The notes: generated from the sequence alone by a model not told the origin. 64,000 nucleotides of DNA from Massilia pinisoli (GCF_024753285.1 NZ_JANUGW010000007.1:62001-126000), one strand, 5' to 3'; shown: positions 16,331 through 30,972, counted from the first letter of the stretch. Translations and numbers: made by a program.

Positions 16331-18490
16331 ATGGCAAAAAAAGATCAGCAAGAAATGTCGTTGGAGCGCAGGAATTTTTGCGCGGGCACGCTGGGCCTGG
16401 CGGTTCTCGGTCCGCTCGGCTTGGCGGGATGCGGTGCCGGCGCCGGATCGACGGCGGGCGCCGGGGAACGGACGGCGGTCCAGCTGGCCACGACGGGCAC
16501 GGCGCGCGCTTTCGTGCACCCCGGGATGCTGCATGCCCAGGCCGACCTCGACCGGATGCGCACCAAGGTCGCGGCGCGTGCGCAGCCGTGGCTCGACGGC
16601 TGGAACGTGCTGACCGCCAGTGCCATGTCGCAGCTCGGGCAGACGCCGAACGCGCAGACGACGATCACGCGCAGCAGCACGACGAACAACTCCAGCATTC
16701 TCTATAACGATATCGCGCGCACCTACCAGTCGGCTCTCCGCTGGCAGATTTCGGGCGACACGCGCTACGCCGACCAGGCTGTCGCCTTCCTGAATGCCTG
16801 GGCCTACAAGCTCACGGCGATCAACGGCGACACCAACGCCGCGCTGGCCGCGGGGATTTACGGCTACCAGTTCGCCAACGCGGCGGAACTCATGCGCGGC
16901 TATGCCGGTTATGCGGCGCTGGATTTCAAGCAGTTCCAGGACATGATGGTCAGCGTGTTCTATTCCATTAACCATGACTTCCTCCTCAATCATTACGGCG
17001 CCAACATCTTCCACTACTGGGCCAACTGGGACCAATGCAACCTGGCGTCGATGCTGGCCATCGGCATCCTGTGCGATCGCGCGGACATCTACAACGAGGC
17101 GATGAGCTACTTCCAGGCGGGTGGCGGCAACGGCGCCAGCATCAATGCCGTCTATTACCTGCATCCCGGCTACATGGGGCAGTGGCAGGAGAGCGGCCGC
17201 GACCAGGGCCACTGCACGCTTGGCGCGGGACTGGCGGGAGCGTTCATGGAGATGGCCTGGAACCAGGGCGACGACATGTACGGCTACAACGCCAACCGCT
17301 TCCTGGCCGGCGCCGAGTACGTCGCCAAGTCGAACCTGGCAGACGCCAACGGCAGCTACTACACGATGCCGTACACGACGTACCAGAACAAGGACACCAC
17401 GCAGAGCGTGTTTTCCACGGCGAGCCAGCCGAATCTGCGCCCGGTCTGGGAAATGATCTACAACCACTACGTGAACCGCAGGGGCATCGACGCGCCGTGG
17501 GTCGCCGCGATGGCTGCGAAACTGCGCCCCGAAAGCGCCAGCAGCGGCGACCAGCTGGGCCTGGGCACGCTGACGTTCACGCGCGATCCAATCGCCATCG
17601 GCGCCAACCCGAGCGGCCTGACTGCAATCCTGGTCGCAGGACAGGTGGTGCTGTCGTGGTGGGGCACCGTCTACGCGACCAGCTACAACGTCAAACGTTC
17701 GGCCACGCCGGGCGGCCCCTACACGACGGTCGCCAGCAGCATCGTCGATCCGCGCACCTGCACCGACAGCGGCATGGCCGCCGGCACCTGGTACTACGTG
17801 GTGACGGCCGTGACGCCGACCGGCGAATCCGCGCCGTCCAACGAGGCGAAGGTCGTCACCGCGACCCAATTGCACACCTGGCTGACCTTCGACCAGAGCA
17901 GCGGCACGACGGCGACCGATGCCACCGGCAACGGCCACAACGCGACGCTGACCAATGGCCCGCTGTGGGTCGCCGGCCGCAGCGGCAATGCCGTTTCGCT
18001 GGACGGCGCCGACGATTACCTGGCGCTGCCCACCGGCGCGCTCGCCGACCTGTCGGACTTCACGGTCGCCACGTGGGTGTACTGGAATGCCGCGCAGACC
18101 TGGACGCGCATCTTCGACCTGGGCTCGGGAACGGGGCGCTACATGTACCTGACGCCGAGGAACGGCGCCGGCGTCGTGCGCTTCGCCACCACCGTCGACG
18201 GCAACTACGGCGAGCAGGGCATCAACGGCAGCGCGGCCTTGCCCACGGGGCAGTGGGTGCACGTGGCGGTGACCTTGTCCGGCACGACCGGCACCCTGTA
18301 CGTGAACGGCGTCGCGGTCGGCACCAGCACGGCCATCGCGCACGCGCCGTTCCGCCTCGGCGCCACGATGCAGAACTGGATCGGACGTTCGCAGTACTCG
18401 GGCGATCCGTGCTTCAACGGCAAGCTGGACGACTTCCGCATCTACCGCGGCGCATTGAGCGCGGCGCAGGTGGCGGCGCTGGCGCAGTAG
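16331..18490 (+). CDS. Tat-exported lipoprotein with alginate-lyase-like, FN3 and LamG domains
   Basis: 719 residues. The N-terminus has a twin-arginine motif (ERRNF, Arg13-Arg14) and a lipobox LAGC (Cys34), so it is probably a folded, Tat-exported lipoprotein. An alginate-lyase-like toroid spans about 50-400, with GQWQESGRDQGHCTLG (about 281-296) and NHYGANIFHYWANWDQ as likely active-site stretches. A fibronectin type III domain (about 425-510) and a LamG/concanavalin-like sugar-binding domain (about 515-719, with GKLDDFRIYRGALS) follow. It shares the GRDQ-H signature with the 1666-residue protein, so the locus has two lyase-like enzymes of different architecture. SD AGAGGAGAT is at 16317-16325. 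Confidence 0.85.
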   Translation: MAKKDQQEMSLERRNFCAGTLGLAVLGPLGLAGCGAGAGSTAGAGERTAVQLATTGTARAFVHPGMLHAQADLDRMRTKVAARAQPWLDGWNVLTASAMSQLGQTPNAQTTITRSSTTNNSSILYNDIARTYQSALRWQISGDTRYADQAVAFLNAWAYKLTAINGDTNAALAAGIYGYQFANAAELMRGYAGYAALDFKQFQDMMVSVFYSINHDFLLNHYGANIFHYWANWDQCNLASMLAIGILCDRADIYNEAMSYFQAGGGNGASINAVYYLHPGYMGQWQESGRDQGHCTLGAGLAGAFMEMAWNQGDDMYGYNANRFLAGAEYVAKSNLADANGSYYTMPYTTYQNKDTTQSVFSTASQPNLRPVWEMIYNHYVNRRGIDAPWVAAMAAKLRPESASSGDQLGLGTLTFTRDPIAIGANPSGLTAILVAGQVVLSWWGTVYATSYNVKRSATPGGPYTTVASSIVDPRTCTDSGMAAGTWYYVVTAVTPTGESAPSNEAKVVTATQLHTWLTFDQSSGTTATDATGNGHNATLTNGPLWVAGRSGNAVSLDGADDYLALPTGALADLSDFTVATWVYWNAAQTWTRIFDLGSGTGRYMYLTPRNGAGVVRFATTVDGNYGEQGINGSAALPTGQWVHVAVTLSGTTGTLYVNGVAVGTSTAIAHAPFRLGATMQNWIGRSQYSGDPCFNGKLDDFRIYRGALSAAQVAALAQ

Positions 18491-18520
18491 CGAATCCGTA
18501 TTTTTAAAACAGGAACATCG

Positions 18521-23325
<4,805 letters not shown>

Positions 23326-23380
23326 TCGCCCCGCGCACACTGCCGCGCTCGATGAAAAAACACACGATAAGGAACCTCGC

Positions 23381-25444
23381 ATGAAGTTGACGGCATTATG
23401 CCTGGCCGCCGCCGTGGCGCTCGCCTGCGCGGGACACGCGCACGCGCAAAGCGCCGACGGGCACACCGACTGGCCAGGGAAGGGGCAATTGTTTATCGGT
23501 ACGTGCTACCAGCCTGTCGACCGCTCGCCGGAGCAGATCCGCACGGACATCGCCTTGATGAAGGCGGCGGGATTCTCGGTGGTCAGGATGGGCGATTTGT
23601 CCTGGGATTATTTCGAGCCGGCCGACGGTGTCTTCACGTTCAAGGCGTTCGACGCCGTGATGGACCAGATGCAGGCTGCCGGCATCAAGGTCATTCTCGA
23701 CATTCCCGGGCTGCCGGCACCCCTGTGGCTGCACCAGAAATATCCCGGCGTCGATATCGTCGCGCAGAACGGCACGACGTTGTACCCGGCCACGCGCTAT
23801 ATGGACGACATCAGCGACCCCGATTACCGGCGCCTGGCCAGGCGCCTGGGCGACGCGCTCACCAGGCACTACGCGCACCATCCGGCCTTGCTGGCGATCG
23901 GCTACGACAACGAGATCGGCGCCAGCTTCATGTCGTATTCGGAACCCACGCGCCGGCGCTTCATCCGTTGGCTGAAGGACCGCTATGGCGGCCTGGCGGC
24001 GTTGAACAAGGCATGGGCGACGCAGCGCTGGTCGCGCCGCATCAGCGACTGGGACCAGGTGCGCCTGCCGTATGTCGATGGTCCGGGGCCGAACGAACGC
24101 AATCTCGACCTGCGCCGCTTCTGGTCGGACGTGACGATCGGGGTCTTGCAGGACCTGGAAGCCGTCCGCAAGAAGAACGTGCCCGGCAAGCCGGCCATCT
24201 CGAACCTGTACGATGTCCATGCGAACAAGGGATTCGACTATCTGGCGACGCACCGCCAGTATGTCAGCTACGGCGCGTTCGGCTACTACCACACCGAGGC
24301 GATTCCTGGCGCCTTCGAAACCCTGCTGATGAAGGGCGCGCTGTCGACGCCGGTCTGGTTTAACGAATTCCAGACCGGCGGCTTCGCGTCGCACGGCGTC
24401 AAGGGCAGGTCGCGCATGTGGGCCTATTTCGGCCTGCTCAACGGCGGCCAGGCGGCGCTGGCGTGGACCTTCAACACCCATCTGGGCGGCGAGGAGCAGG
24501 CGTTCTGGGGCCTCCTCGATCACGACGGCACGCCGTCATGGCGGCTGGCCGAGTGGGGCACCATGGCCGCCGAATTCAGGAAGATCGAGGGCCTGGGATT
24601 TCCGCGGCAGCCGAATCCCGGGATCGCCATGTCGTATTCGTTCGAATCGAGGGCGGCGTCGGCGCCGAAAATCGCCGGCAATGCGGTGAAGCGCTACTAT
24701 ACGACGCTTTACATCGACCAGAAGCACAATGCGTTCGGCCCGCTGTACCAGGACAATCTCGACGTCGCCGTCATCAATATCGGGCATGAAGACCTCAGCC
24801 GCTACAAGCTGCTGGTCATCGCCGGCGAGTATCTGATGGACCAGGCGGCGACCGATGCCGTCCGCCGTTATGTCCGCAATGGCGGCACGGTCATCATGAC
24901 GGCGTTCTCGGACAAGGTGAACGAGACCGCGCAATGGTACGACACCCCCTTGCCCGGTCGCCTGGCCGACGTCTTCGGCTTGAAGACCAAGGAGTTCTAC
25001 CAGCGTGACGAGCCGCTGGCGGGCATGATCAACGGCGCCGAATTCAAGACCACGATCAACTTCTACGAAGTGCTGGAGCCTTCCACCGCCAAGGTCGTGG
25101 CGCGGTTTTCGAATGTCGACGGCTCGCCCCCCGTCGTCACGGTCAACAGCTTCGGCAAGGGCCGGGCGATCTATGTTGCGACGCCGGCCCAACCGTCCAT
25201 CATGCGGCCCTTGTATCGCAGTCTCTATGCGGAACTGGGGATCGTGCCCGGTCCCGAAACGCCGGATGGCGTGTTCGCTCGCGTGGTGGACGGACGGGTC
25301 CTGTATGTCAATACGACGACCGAGGCCAAGGACATACCGATCGCCGCGCAAGGCACAGGTGTGCTTTCGGGTGCCAGCTGGAAGGGCAATCTGCACCTCG
25401 CTCCGTATGGGGTCGACCTGGTACAACCCGCGGGCAATCCATAG
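23381..25444 (+). CDS. Glycoside hydrolase family 42-like beta-galactosidase, exported
   Basis: 687 residues with a signal peptide ending at AHAQS. The TIM barrel (about 35-395) carries the GH42 signatures: acid/base Glu178 (GYDNEIG) and nucleophile Glu329 (WFNEFQTGG). A glutamine-amidotransferase-like trimerisation domain (about 415-620) and a short beta domain follow. Most GH42 enzymes are cytoplasmic; the signal peptide here puts this one in the periplasm or outside, like the rest of the set. SD AAGGAA lies at 23370-23375. It follows the GH2 gene by 55 bases, and a gap with a palindromic site separates it from the GH54 gene. Confidence 0.88.
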   Translation: MKLTALCLAAAVALACAGHAHAQSADGHTDWPGKGQLFIGTCYQPVDRSPEQIRTDIALMKAAGFSVVRMGDLSWDYFEPADGVFTFKAFDAVMDQMQAAGIKVILDIPGLPAPLWLHQKYPGVDIVAQNGTTLYPATRYMDDISDPDYRRLARRLGDALTRHYAHHPALLAIGYDNEIGASFMSYSEPTRRRFIRWLKDRYGGLAALNKAWATQRWSRRISDWDQVRLPYVDGPGPNERNLDLRRFWSDVTIGVLQDLEAVRKKNVPGKPAISNLYDVHANKGFDYLATHRQYVSYGAFGYYHTEAIPGAFETLLMKGALSTPVWFNEFQTGGFASHGVKGRSRMWAYFGLLNGGQAALAWTFNTHLGGEEQAFWGLLDHDGTPSWRLAEWGTMAAEFRKIEGLGFPRQPNPGIAMSYSFESRAASAPKIAGNAVKRYYTTLYIDQKHNAFGPLYQDNLDVAVINIGHEDLSRYKLLVIAGEYLMDQAATDAVRRYVRNGGTVIMTAFSDKVNETAQWYDTPLPGRLADVFGLKTKEFYQRDEPLAGMINGAEFKTTINFYEVLEPSTAKVVARFSNVDGSPPVVTVNSFGKGRAIYVATPAQPSIMRPLYRSLYAELGIVPGPETPDGVFARVVDGRVLYVNTTTEAKDIPIAAQGTGVLSGASWKGNLHLAPYGVDLVQPAGNP

Positions 25445-25542
25445 CGTCGGGCTCAGGCATTACAAATCCGATATGGATCAAGAAGAAAAAGCAATTGGTC
25501 AAGGCCATGTAGTTCGCTCTACGATGGATGATTCCACAATTG

Positions 25543-25554
25543 GTTATCGATAAC
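25543..25554. promoter_or_regulatory. Perfect palindrome GTTATCGATAAC upstream of GH54 gene
   Basis: A 12-bp perfect palindrome 27 bases upstream of the GH54 start, in the only sizeable gap (137 bases) after the operon begins. It matches 11 of 12 positions of the site before 9489 and shares TCGATAA with the site before the receptor. It suggests the GH54 gene has its own promoter under the same regulator. Confidence 0.5.
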
Positions 25555-25581
25555 TAATCGATCCTTGAAAAGAACGAATTC

Positions 25582-28500
25582 ATGCGAATCCTGAATGTAG
25601 CCGTCGGCCTGGCGCTCACGCTGGCGTTGACGTCGAGTGCACTGCAGGCCTGGGCCTCCGCCCAGGCAGTCCCGAAAGCCGCCGCGCGCGCCGCCCCGTC
25701 CCGGCCCGAGGGCCCTTGCGACGTCTACGCGAAGGCGGGCGCGCCCTGCGTGGCCGCGCACAGCAGCACGCGCGCGCTGTACGCCGCCTACGACGGGCCC
25801 CTGTACCAGGTCATGCGCCAGTCGGACGGCAAGACGCTCGACATCGGTGTCGTGCCACCGGCGCGCGGCCCCGTTCCCGACCCGGGCGGCTACGCGAATG
25901 CGAAGGCGCAGGACGCCTTCTGCGCCAACACCTATTGCTGGATCACGATCCTGTACGACCAGTCGGGCAAGCGCAACCACCTCGTGCAGGCGCCGCGCGG
26001 CACGTGGACGGGGCCCGCCCTGGGCGGCATGGACAATCTGCCGCTCGCCGACCTGGCGCCCGTCACCGTCATGGGGCACAAGGTCTATGGCGTGTACATC
26101 GCGCCGGGCATGGGCCTGCGCCTGAACGATACGCACGGTGTGCCCGTCGACGATCAGGCGGGCGGCCAATACGCCGTCATCAACGGCTATCACTACGACC
26201 AGGGCTGCTGCTTCGATTACGGCAACGGCGAGATCGACAGCATCGACGACGACAACGGCACGATGGAGGCGATCTATTTCGGCAACGCGACCGGCTGGTA
26301 TCACGGCAGCGGGCCGGGGCCGTGGGTGATGGCCGACCACGAAAACAACCTGGTCGGTTGCGTCAACGACGACAAATCGAAGCTGTGCGCCAACCTGCCC
26401 ACGCTCGCTGCGCGCTTCGTCACCGCCGTCACGAAAGGCAAGCCGGGACATTGGGCGACATTGGGCGGCGATGCCCAGCGGGGGCAATTGTCCGTCATGT
26501 ATGAAGGCCGCCGCATCGATGCGTCGTACGACCCGATGCGCAAGCAAGGCGCCGTCATTCTCGGCAATGGCGGTGACAACAGCACGGCGTCGCAAGGCAC
26601 GTTCTACGAAGGCGCGATGACGGCGCCGCGCACCTATCCGTCGAACGAGACGGACCAGCAGGTCGCGCGGAACGTGGCCGCCGCCCGCTACGACGTGGCG
26701 GCCGTCACCGTCGGGACCGCGCCCGACACTCCGTCCGCCCTGCACACGTTCGCGCCGCGGGACGCCCAGGACATGACGGTCACGTTCACGAATACGACGA
26801 GCCAACCCCTCCGTGGCGTCACGTTGTCGTTGAAAGTGCCGAAGGGCTGGCGCGCCGGCGCCGCGAAGTCCTTCGCCGACGCGATCGCGCCCGGCGCCAG
26901 CGTGCATGCCGTGTTCAAGGTGACGTCGGGCGCGGCGGCACTGAATGCCGACGTGAACGGCATCGCGACGTGGACCGATGCCACGTCTCATGCGCGCCGC
27001 GTCGAATCGGCCGCAGCGAAGGTGCGCAACGCGGCGCCCGTGAAGATCAACGAATTCCGCCTGAGCGACGGCGCGCGCGGCAACGCGACGAATGCCTTCA
27101 TCGAGTTGTACAACGCGGGCGAAAAGCCGGCCGATATCTCGCACTGGACCTTCACCCAGCACGCGGCGCGCGAGCCCGTGTTCTCCGCAGTGAAGATGCC
27201 CGCCCACACGACGCTGGCGCCGCACGGCTTCTATGTGCTGGGCCTGTCCAACTCCGGCCTGGTGCTGCCCGCGGCGCCCGGCGACGCGACCATCCACGTG
27301 CGGAGTGTCGACGGCATCCAGCCGGGCGACACGATCGTCGTCGGCAACGGTGCGGACGGGGAAACGCGCAAGGTCGTCCGCGTCGGCACGGCGGCCGGCC
27401 AGGCAACGCCGCTGTGGCAGCCCCTTCCCGATGGCCCCATCATCACCATCCCGGCCGGTGCGACGAGCGTTCCCGTGACCACGACCGTGGGGTTCGCCGT
27501 CGGCGATACGCTCGCGCTGGGCTACGGCAGCACGTATCCCGCCGTCGGGCGCACGACGGAACACTACGAGAAAGTGACCATCACCGGCGTCGGCACGGCG
27601 GGCAGCCAGGCGTGGCTCGGCCTCGATGCGGCGGCGGGTTCGACCTCGATCCAGGTGACGTCGACCGACGGCATCGCCGCCGGCGATACGATCCGCCTCG
27701 ACATCGACAGCGTCGACCACGGCATCGACACGGTCGCCGTCAAGAACGTAGGCACGGCCGCGCGCCGCACGAGCCTCGCGCGCGCTGCCGCCGCGGGCGC
27801 GACGACTGTTGTCGTGCATGGCGCGACCGGCTTCCCCACGCCGAAGTTCGTCGAGTACACGGCCGGGAAGGCCGTGATCGGCGCACCCGGCAGCCTCGAA
27901 ACGGTGGAGATCGTCAAAGTCGAAGGCCAGCCCGGCACCGACCTCACCTTGACGATCGCGCCGGCGCTCGCGAAGAACCACGTGGCCAGCGAACCGTTCG
28001 TGGAGCCGGGCACGGGTGTCGAGCTGGCGGCGCCGCTGAAGTACGACCATGCCGCCAACCTGCCGTTCAGCGTGCGCGGCACGGGCATCCAGTTCACGCC
28101 CGCCACCCGTCACGCGCATGCGAGCAATGAACCGGTGCGCCCGGCCGGCAGCGGGATCGTGCTGGATCGCCCGCTCACCCGCGCCCATGCCACGGATGAT
28201 GTGGTGCGGGTCGCGACCGTGACGACGGCCGGGTTCCAGGGCCCGCCGGACCAGTGGTTCGGCGGCCCGGCCGTCTCGCGCGAGGCGGGCAGCATGGTGC
28301 TGCGCGATGCGGCGGGCCACGTCGTCGACAGCTTGAATTACGGCGATGTCGTCGATCCGTGGGCGTCCGGCGGCTTCCGCGGCGCGGCCGGCAAGGCGGC
28401 CACCTGTCACGCGGACGCGCCGGGCGTCCCCGCCGCGCGGTCGTGGGAACGGCCACTCGCGGGCATCCCGTTCAGCGGCGCCGTCGCGGAAGTCGATGCG

Positions 28501-29073
28501 ACGCAGGGCAGCACGGGCCGTTATCCGGACGGCCAGGACAGCGACCACGATTGCGCTGACTTCGTGACGGCCGCCTCGATCCGGACGGGCGGCGCCGTGG
28601 CGGGCGCGGCGCGCATCAACGTCACCACGACAGGGCATCTGGCGCCCGGCCAGAGCGTCGTCCTCGATGCGGGCGCCGATGCGGAGACGTTGACCGTCGC
28701 GACGGTCGGTTCGCACGGGATCACGCGCACGTCGGCGCCGGCGGACAAGGGCGCCACCGTCGTCCGCGTCGACGACCCGCATCCGTTCGTCGCCGGCCAG
28801 GCGCTCGTCGTCGGCAGCGGCGCGGACGAGGAGACGGGTGTCGTCACGGCCGTCGATACCGCCTGGCGGGCGGGCAAGCTGACGCTCGCGGCGCCGCTGG
28901 CGCATGCGCACGACGCGGGAGCGACCGTGGCGGGGACGGGCATCGCCTTCACCGGCCCGCTCGCCAAATCCCATCCCGTGGGCACCGTGATGACGGCGAC
29001 GGGCGACCTGGCGACGCCGGGCGCGCCCAATCGCCACGTCCGTCCTGCAGCGGGCAACGCGTCGGCGCATTAG
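25582..29073 (+). CDS. GH54 alpha-L-arabinofuranosidase with NEW3 and lamin-tail domains
   Basis: 1163 residues with a signal peptide ending near ALQAWA. The GH54 (AbfB) catalytic domain covers about 48-370. It keeps the vicinal cysteine pair Cys209-Cys210 (QGCCFDYGN), the predicted nucleophile Glu254 (ADHENNL) and acid/base Asp332 (NGGDNST). The Cys-to-Glu spacing of 45 equals that of the fungal AkAbfB enzyme (Cys176, Glu221). The fungal C-terminal CBM42 is absent. Instead there is a NEW3-like domain (about 390-470) and a lamin-tail domain starting VKINEFRLS (about 490). The latter is interrupted by short beta repeats of the types DGIxxGDTI and HAxxxxVxxxGTGI, and resumes at SMVLRDAAGHVVDSLNYG. 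It removes arabinofuranose from arabinan or arabinogalactan. Confidence 0.9.
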   Translation: MRILNVAVGLALTLALTSSALQAWASAQAVPKAAARAAPSRPEGPCDVYAKAGAPCVAAHSSTRALYAAYDGPLYQVMRQSDGKTLDIGVVPPARGPVPDPGGYANAKAQDAFCANTYCWITILYDQSGKRNHLVQAPRGTWTGPALGGMDNLPLADLAPVTVMGHKVYGVYIAPGMGLRLNDTHGVPVDDQAGGQYAVINGYHYDQGCCFDYGNGEIDSIDDDNGTMEAIYFGNATGWYHGSGPGPWVMADHENNLVGCVNDDKSKLCANLPTLAARFVTAVTKGKPGHWATLGGDAQRGQLSVMYEGRRIDASYDPMRKQGAVILGNGGDNSTASQGTFYEGAMTAPRTYPSNETDQQVARNVAAARYDVAAVTVGTAPDTPSALHTFAPRDAQDMTVTFTNTTSQPLRGVTLSLKVPKGWRAGAAKSFADAIAPGASVHAVFKVTSGAAALNADVNGIATWTDATSHARRVESAAAKVRNAAPVKINEFRLSDGARGNATNAFIELYNAGEKPADISHWTFTQHAAREPVFSAVKMPAHTTLAPHGFYVLGLSNSGLVLPAAPGDATIHVRSVDGIQPGDTIVVGNGADGETRKVVRVGTAAGQATPLWQPLPDGPIITIPAGATSVPVTTTVGFAVGDTLALGYGSTYPAVGRTTEHYEKVTITGVGTAGSQAWLGLDAAAGSTSIQVTSTDGIAAGDTIRLDIDSVDHGIDTVAVKNVGTAARRTSLARAAAAGATTVVVHGATGFPTPKFVEYTAGKAVIGAPGSLETVEIVKVEGQPGTDLTLTIAPALAKNHVASEPFVEPGTGVELAAPLKYDHAANLPFSVRGTGIQFTPATRHAHASNEPVRPAGSGIVLDRPLTRAHATDDVVRVATVTTAGFQGPPDQWFGGPAVSREAGSMVLRDAAGHVVDSLNYGDVVDPWASGGFRGAAGKAATCHADAPGVPAARSWERPLAGIPFSGAVAEVDATQGSTGRYPDGQDSDHDCADFVTAASIRTGGAVAGAARINVTTTGHLAPGQSVVLDAGADAETLTVATVGSHGITRTSAPADKGATVVRVDDPHPFVAGQALVVGSGADEETGVVTAVDTAWRAGKLTLAAPLAHAHDAGATVAGTGIAFTGPLAKSHPVGTVMTATGDLATPGAPNRHVRPAAGNASAH

Positions 29074-29086
29074 TGCAGCATGGGCT

Positions 29087-29114
29087 CGGCGGACGGGCGT
29101 GGCCCGGTCCGCCG
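29087..29114 (+). terminator. GC-rich hairpin after the GH54 gene
   Basis: CGGCGGAC pairs with GTCCGCCG, and inside it GGGC pairs with GCCC, giving a 12-bp stem with one bulge and a 3-base loop. It begins 13 bases after the stop codon. No T-run follows, so it may be a weak or Rho-assisted terminator marking the end of the polysaccharide locus. Confidence 0.55.
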
Positions 29115-29166
29115 TCGGTTACACTCGTCGTCGACCGATGTTGCAACCACGTCCAAGGAGAACGAA

Positions 29167-29469
29167 GTGCACTTTTTGCTGATCTATGAGCTGGCGCCCG
29201 ACTATCTGGCGCGCCGCGGCGAATTCCGCAATGAACACCTGCAACTCGCCTGGGCGGCGCAGCAGAGGGGCGAAATCGTCATCGCCGGCGCCCTGGCCGA
29301 CCCGGCCGACCAGGCCGTCCTGCTGTTCACGGGCGATTCGCCGGATGCGGCCGAGCGCTTCGCCCGCGCCGATCCGTACGTCGTGCACGGCCTCGTGAAG
29401 GCATGGCGCGTGCGGCCGTGGACGACCGTGGTCGGCAACGATGCCGCCAACCCGGTCCGTCCGGAGTAA
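29167..29469 (+). CDS. YciI-like (YCII domain) protein
   Basis: 100 residues covering one YCII-related ferredoxin-like domain: HFLLIYELAPDYLARRGEFRNEHLQ, then AWAAQQRGEIVIAGALADP and FARADPYVVHGLVKAWRVRPW. His and Asp residues fitting the family's presumed active site (HLQ; DPY) are present. The start is GTG at 29167, chosen for the AAGGAG five bases upstream. The biochemical role of the family is mostly unknown. Single gene; the DUF3443 gene ends convergently 6 bases downstream. Confidence 0.85.
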   Translation: MHFLLIYELAPDYLARRGEFRNEHLQLAWAAQQRGEIVIAGALADPADQAVLLFTGDSPDAAERFARADPYVVHGLVKAWRVRPWTTVVGNDAANPVRPE

Positions 29470-29475
29470 GGCCGG

Positions 29476-30972
29476 TCAGAACGCCCAGTAGGGCCGGCTC
29501 GTGCTCGTCGCCATGCCCACGTAGACGTTGCGCCCGAAGAAGAAGGGCAGGCCCCAGTCGAACGCGCTGCTGCCGCGCTTCTTGGTGTCGTACTTGCCGC
29601 CGACCCAGCCCGCCACGGTGCCGCCCGGCAGGCGGTCGATGTCCGTGATGGTGAACGCCACGTCGCTCGACGCGCTGCCGTCGTAGGCCATCACCGTCGC
29701 GTTCAGGCTCTGGGGGCTCGTCGGGCAATAGAAGTCCGTGCTCAACGTGCAGGCCGGCAGGCTCGTGTCGCTGAAGTACAGGCCGTTCGACCCGCTGTCG
29801 ATGAAGCTGGCGCTCATCGTCGTGCCCTTGTACACCGTCGTGAAGTCGCCGCTGGAATTGGCGACGTAGCGCGTTGCCGTGCCGAGCCCGTTGTTCGGCT
29901 GCGTGCCGATGCCGAACGTGAGCGTCCCCTTGAGCGACGTCGCGCCGCCCGTGCCGACGGACGGCAGCGATACGACGACGCCGTTGTTGTCGTTGGCGAA
30001 TGCGCCGACCGGATTCGCGACCTGCTTGTCCAGCGCCAGCGCCGTCGACGTGCACGTGCCGTTCGCGCAGGCGTAATAGGTTGCGCTGATGGCGCTGCTC
30101 GCGCACGCGGGGCCGCAATCTTCCTTGAACAGTCCGACACCGAGGATGCCGTTGGCGCCCAGCGTCGCGACGGTGTTCATGCCGCTGCCGGTACTGCTGC
30201 ACGACGTCGGCGCTGTCGACATGCCGCCCGGCGCCTGGCTGATCACCTGGATCGACTGCGCCGCCGCGGTCTCGCCGGCCAGCTTGATGTCGGCCTGCAC
30301 GACGGCGCCCCACGTGTAGCCGCTCACGAACTGGCCGCATTCGCCGACGGCCGCGCCGGTGCTCGACGTCACGGTCGGCAGTGCCAGCGCGCCGTCCAGC
30401 GGGGCGATGAGACGGAGGCCATAGGAACCCGTGTCGAGCAGCACGTGGTCGATCGTCTGGCAGACCGTCGTGCCGGGGCGGCAGACGGTGACGCTCACGA
30501 ACGGCGCGTTGAACTGGCCGCCCGCGCCCGCGGGGCCGTTGTCGACGATGATCGGCATCGAGTTCGCGGGCGCCGCCACTGTCACGGCCACGCTGTTGCT
30601 TGCCTGGCCACACGTGATCGTATAGGTGGCGGTATAGGTGCCGGCCTGCGCGGCCGGCGTCACCGGCTGGCTGCCGCTCGTGGCGACCTGGCCGGACCAG
30701 GCGCCGGACGCCGTGCATGCCGTCGCGCCCGTGTCCTGGGCGCTCCACGTCAAGGTCAGCGGCTGGCCGGCCGTGACGGTCGCGGTGGATGCGGAGATCG
30801 TGGCCGTCGGCTGGACGGCGGACGGGGCGGATGGGCTGGCCGCGGACACGGCGGTCGAGCCGGTGCTGCCGGTGCTGCTGCTACCGCCGCCGCCGCACGC
30901 GGTCAGGATCAGACAGGCGCACGTGGTCGCCAGCGCCGCGAGGCCGCGGCGTACATCGAGCATCGTCGTCAT
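29476..30972 (-). CDS. DUF3443 family lipoprotein
   Basis: 498 residues. A lipoprotein signal is seen with LTAC (Cys near 26), then a Ser/Gly-rich linker and an Ig/PKD-like domain (about 50-130). The DUF3443 body (about 138-490) starts at MPIIVDNGPAG and includes LLDTGSYGLRLIAP and FIDSGSNGLYFSD. The two DTGS/DSGS motifs resemble the paired active sites of aspartic-protease folds, which is interesting but untested. The gene overlaps the DUF2844 gene by 4 bases. This pairing recurs in Burkholderiales; its function is unknown. Confidence 0.85.
   Translation of the reverse strand: MTTMLDVRRGLAALATTCACLILTACGGGGSSSTGSTGSTAVSAASPSAPSAVQPTATISASTATVTAGQPLTLTWSAQDTGATACTASGAWSGQVATSGSQPVTPAAQAGTYTATYTITCGQASNSVAVTVAAPANSMPIIVDNGPAGAGGQFNAPFVSVTVCRPGTTVCQTIDHVLLDTGSYGLRLIAPLDGALALPTVTSSTGAAVGECGQFVSGYTWGAVVQADIKLAGETAAAQSIQVISQAPGGMSTAPTSCSSTGSGMNTVATLGANGILGVGLFKEDCGPACASSAISATYYACANGTCTSTALALDKQVANPVGAFANDNNGVVVSLPSVGTGGATSLKGTLTFGIGTQPNNGLGTATRYVANSSGDFTTVYKGTTMSASFIDSGSNGLYFSDTSLPACTLSTDFYCPTSPQSLNATVMAYDGSASSDVAFTITDIDRLPGGTVAGWVGGKYDTKKRGSSAFDWGLPFFFGRNVYVGMATSTSRPYWAF

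Noticed and set aside
25519..29070. Minus-strand open frame of nearly 1200 codons opposite the GH54 gene
   Set aside because: Low-complexity Arg/Gly/Ala-rich translation without any domain; the plus strand has a clear GH54 catalytic domain.
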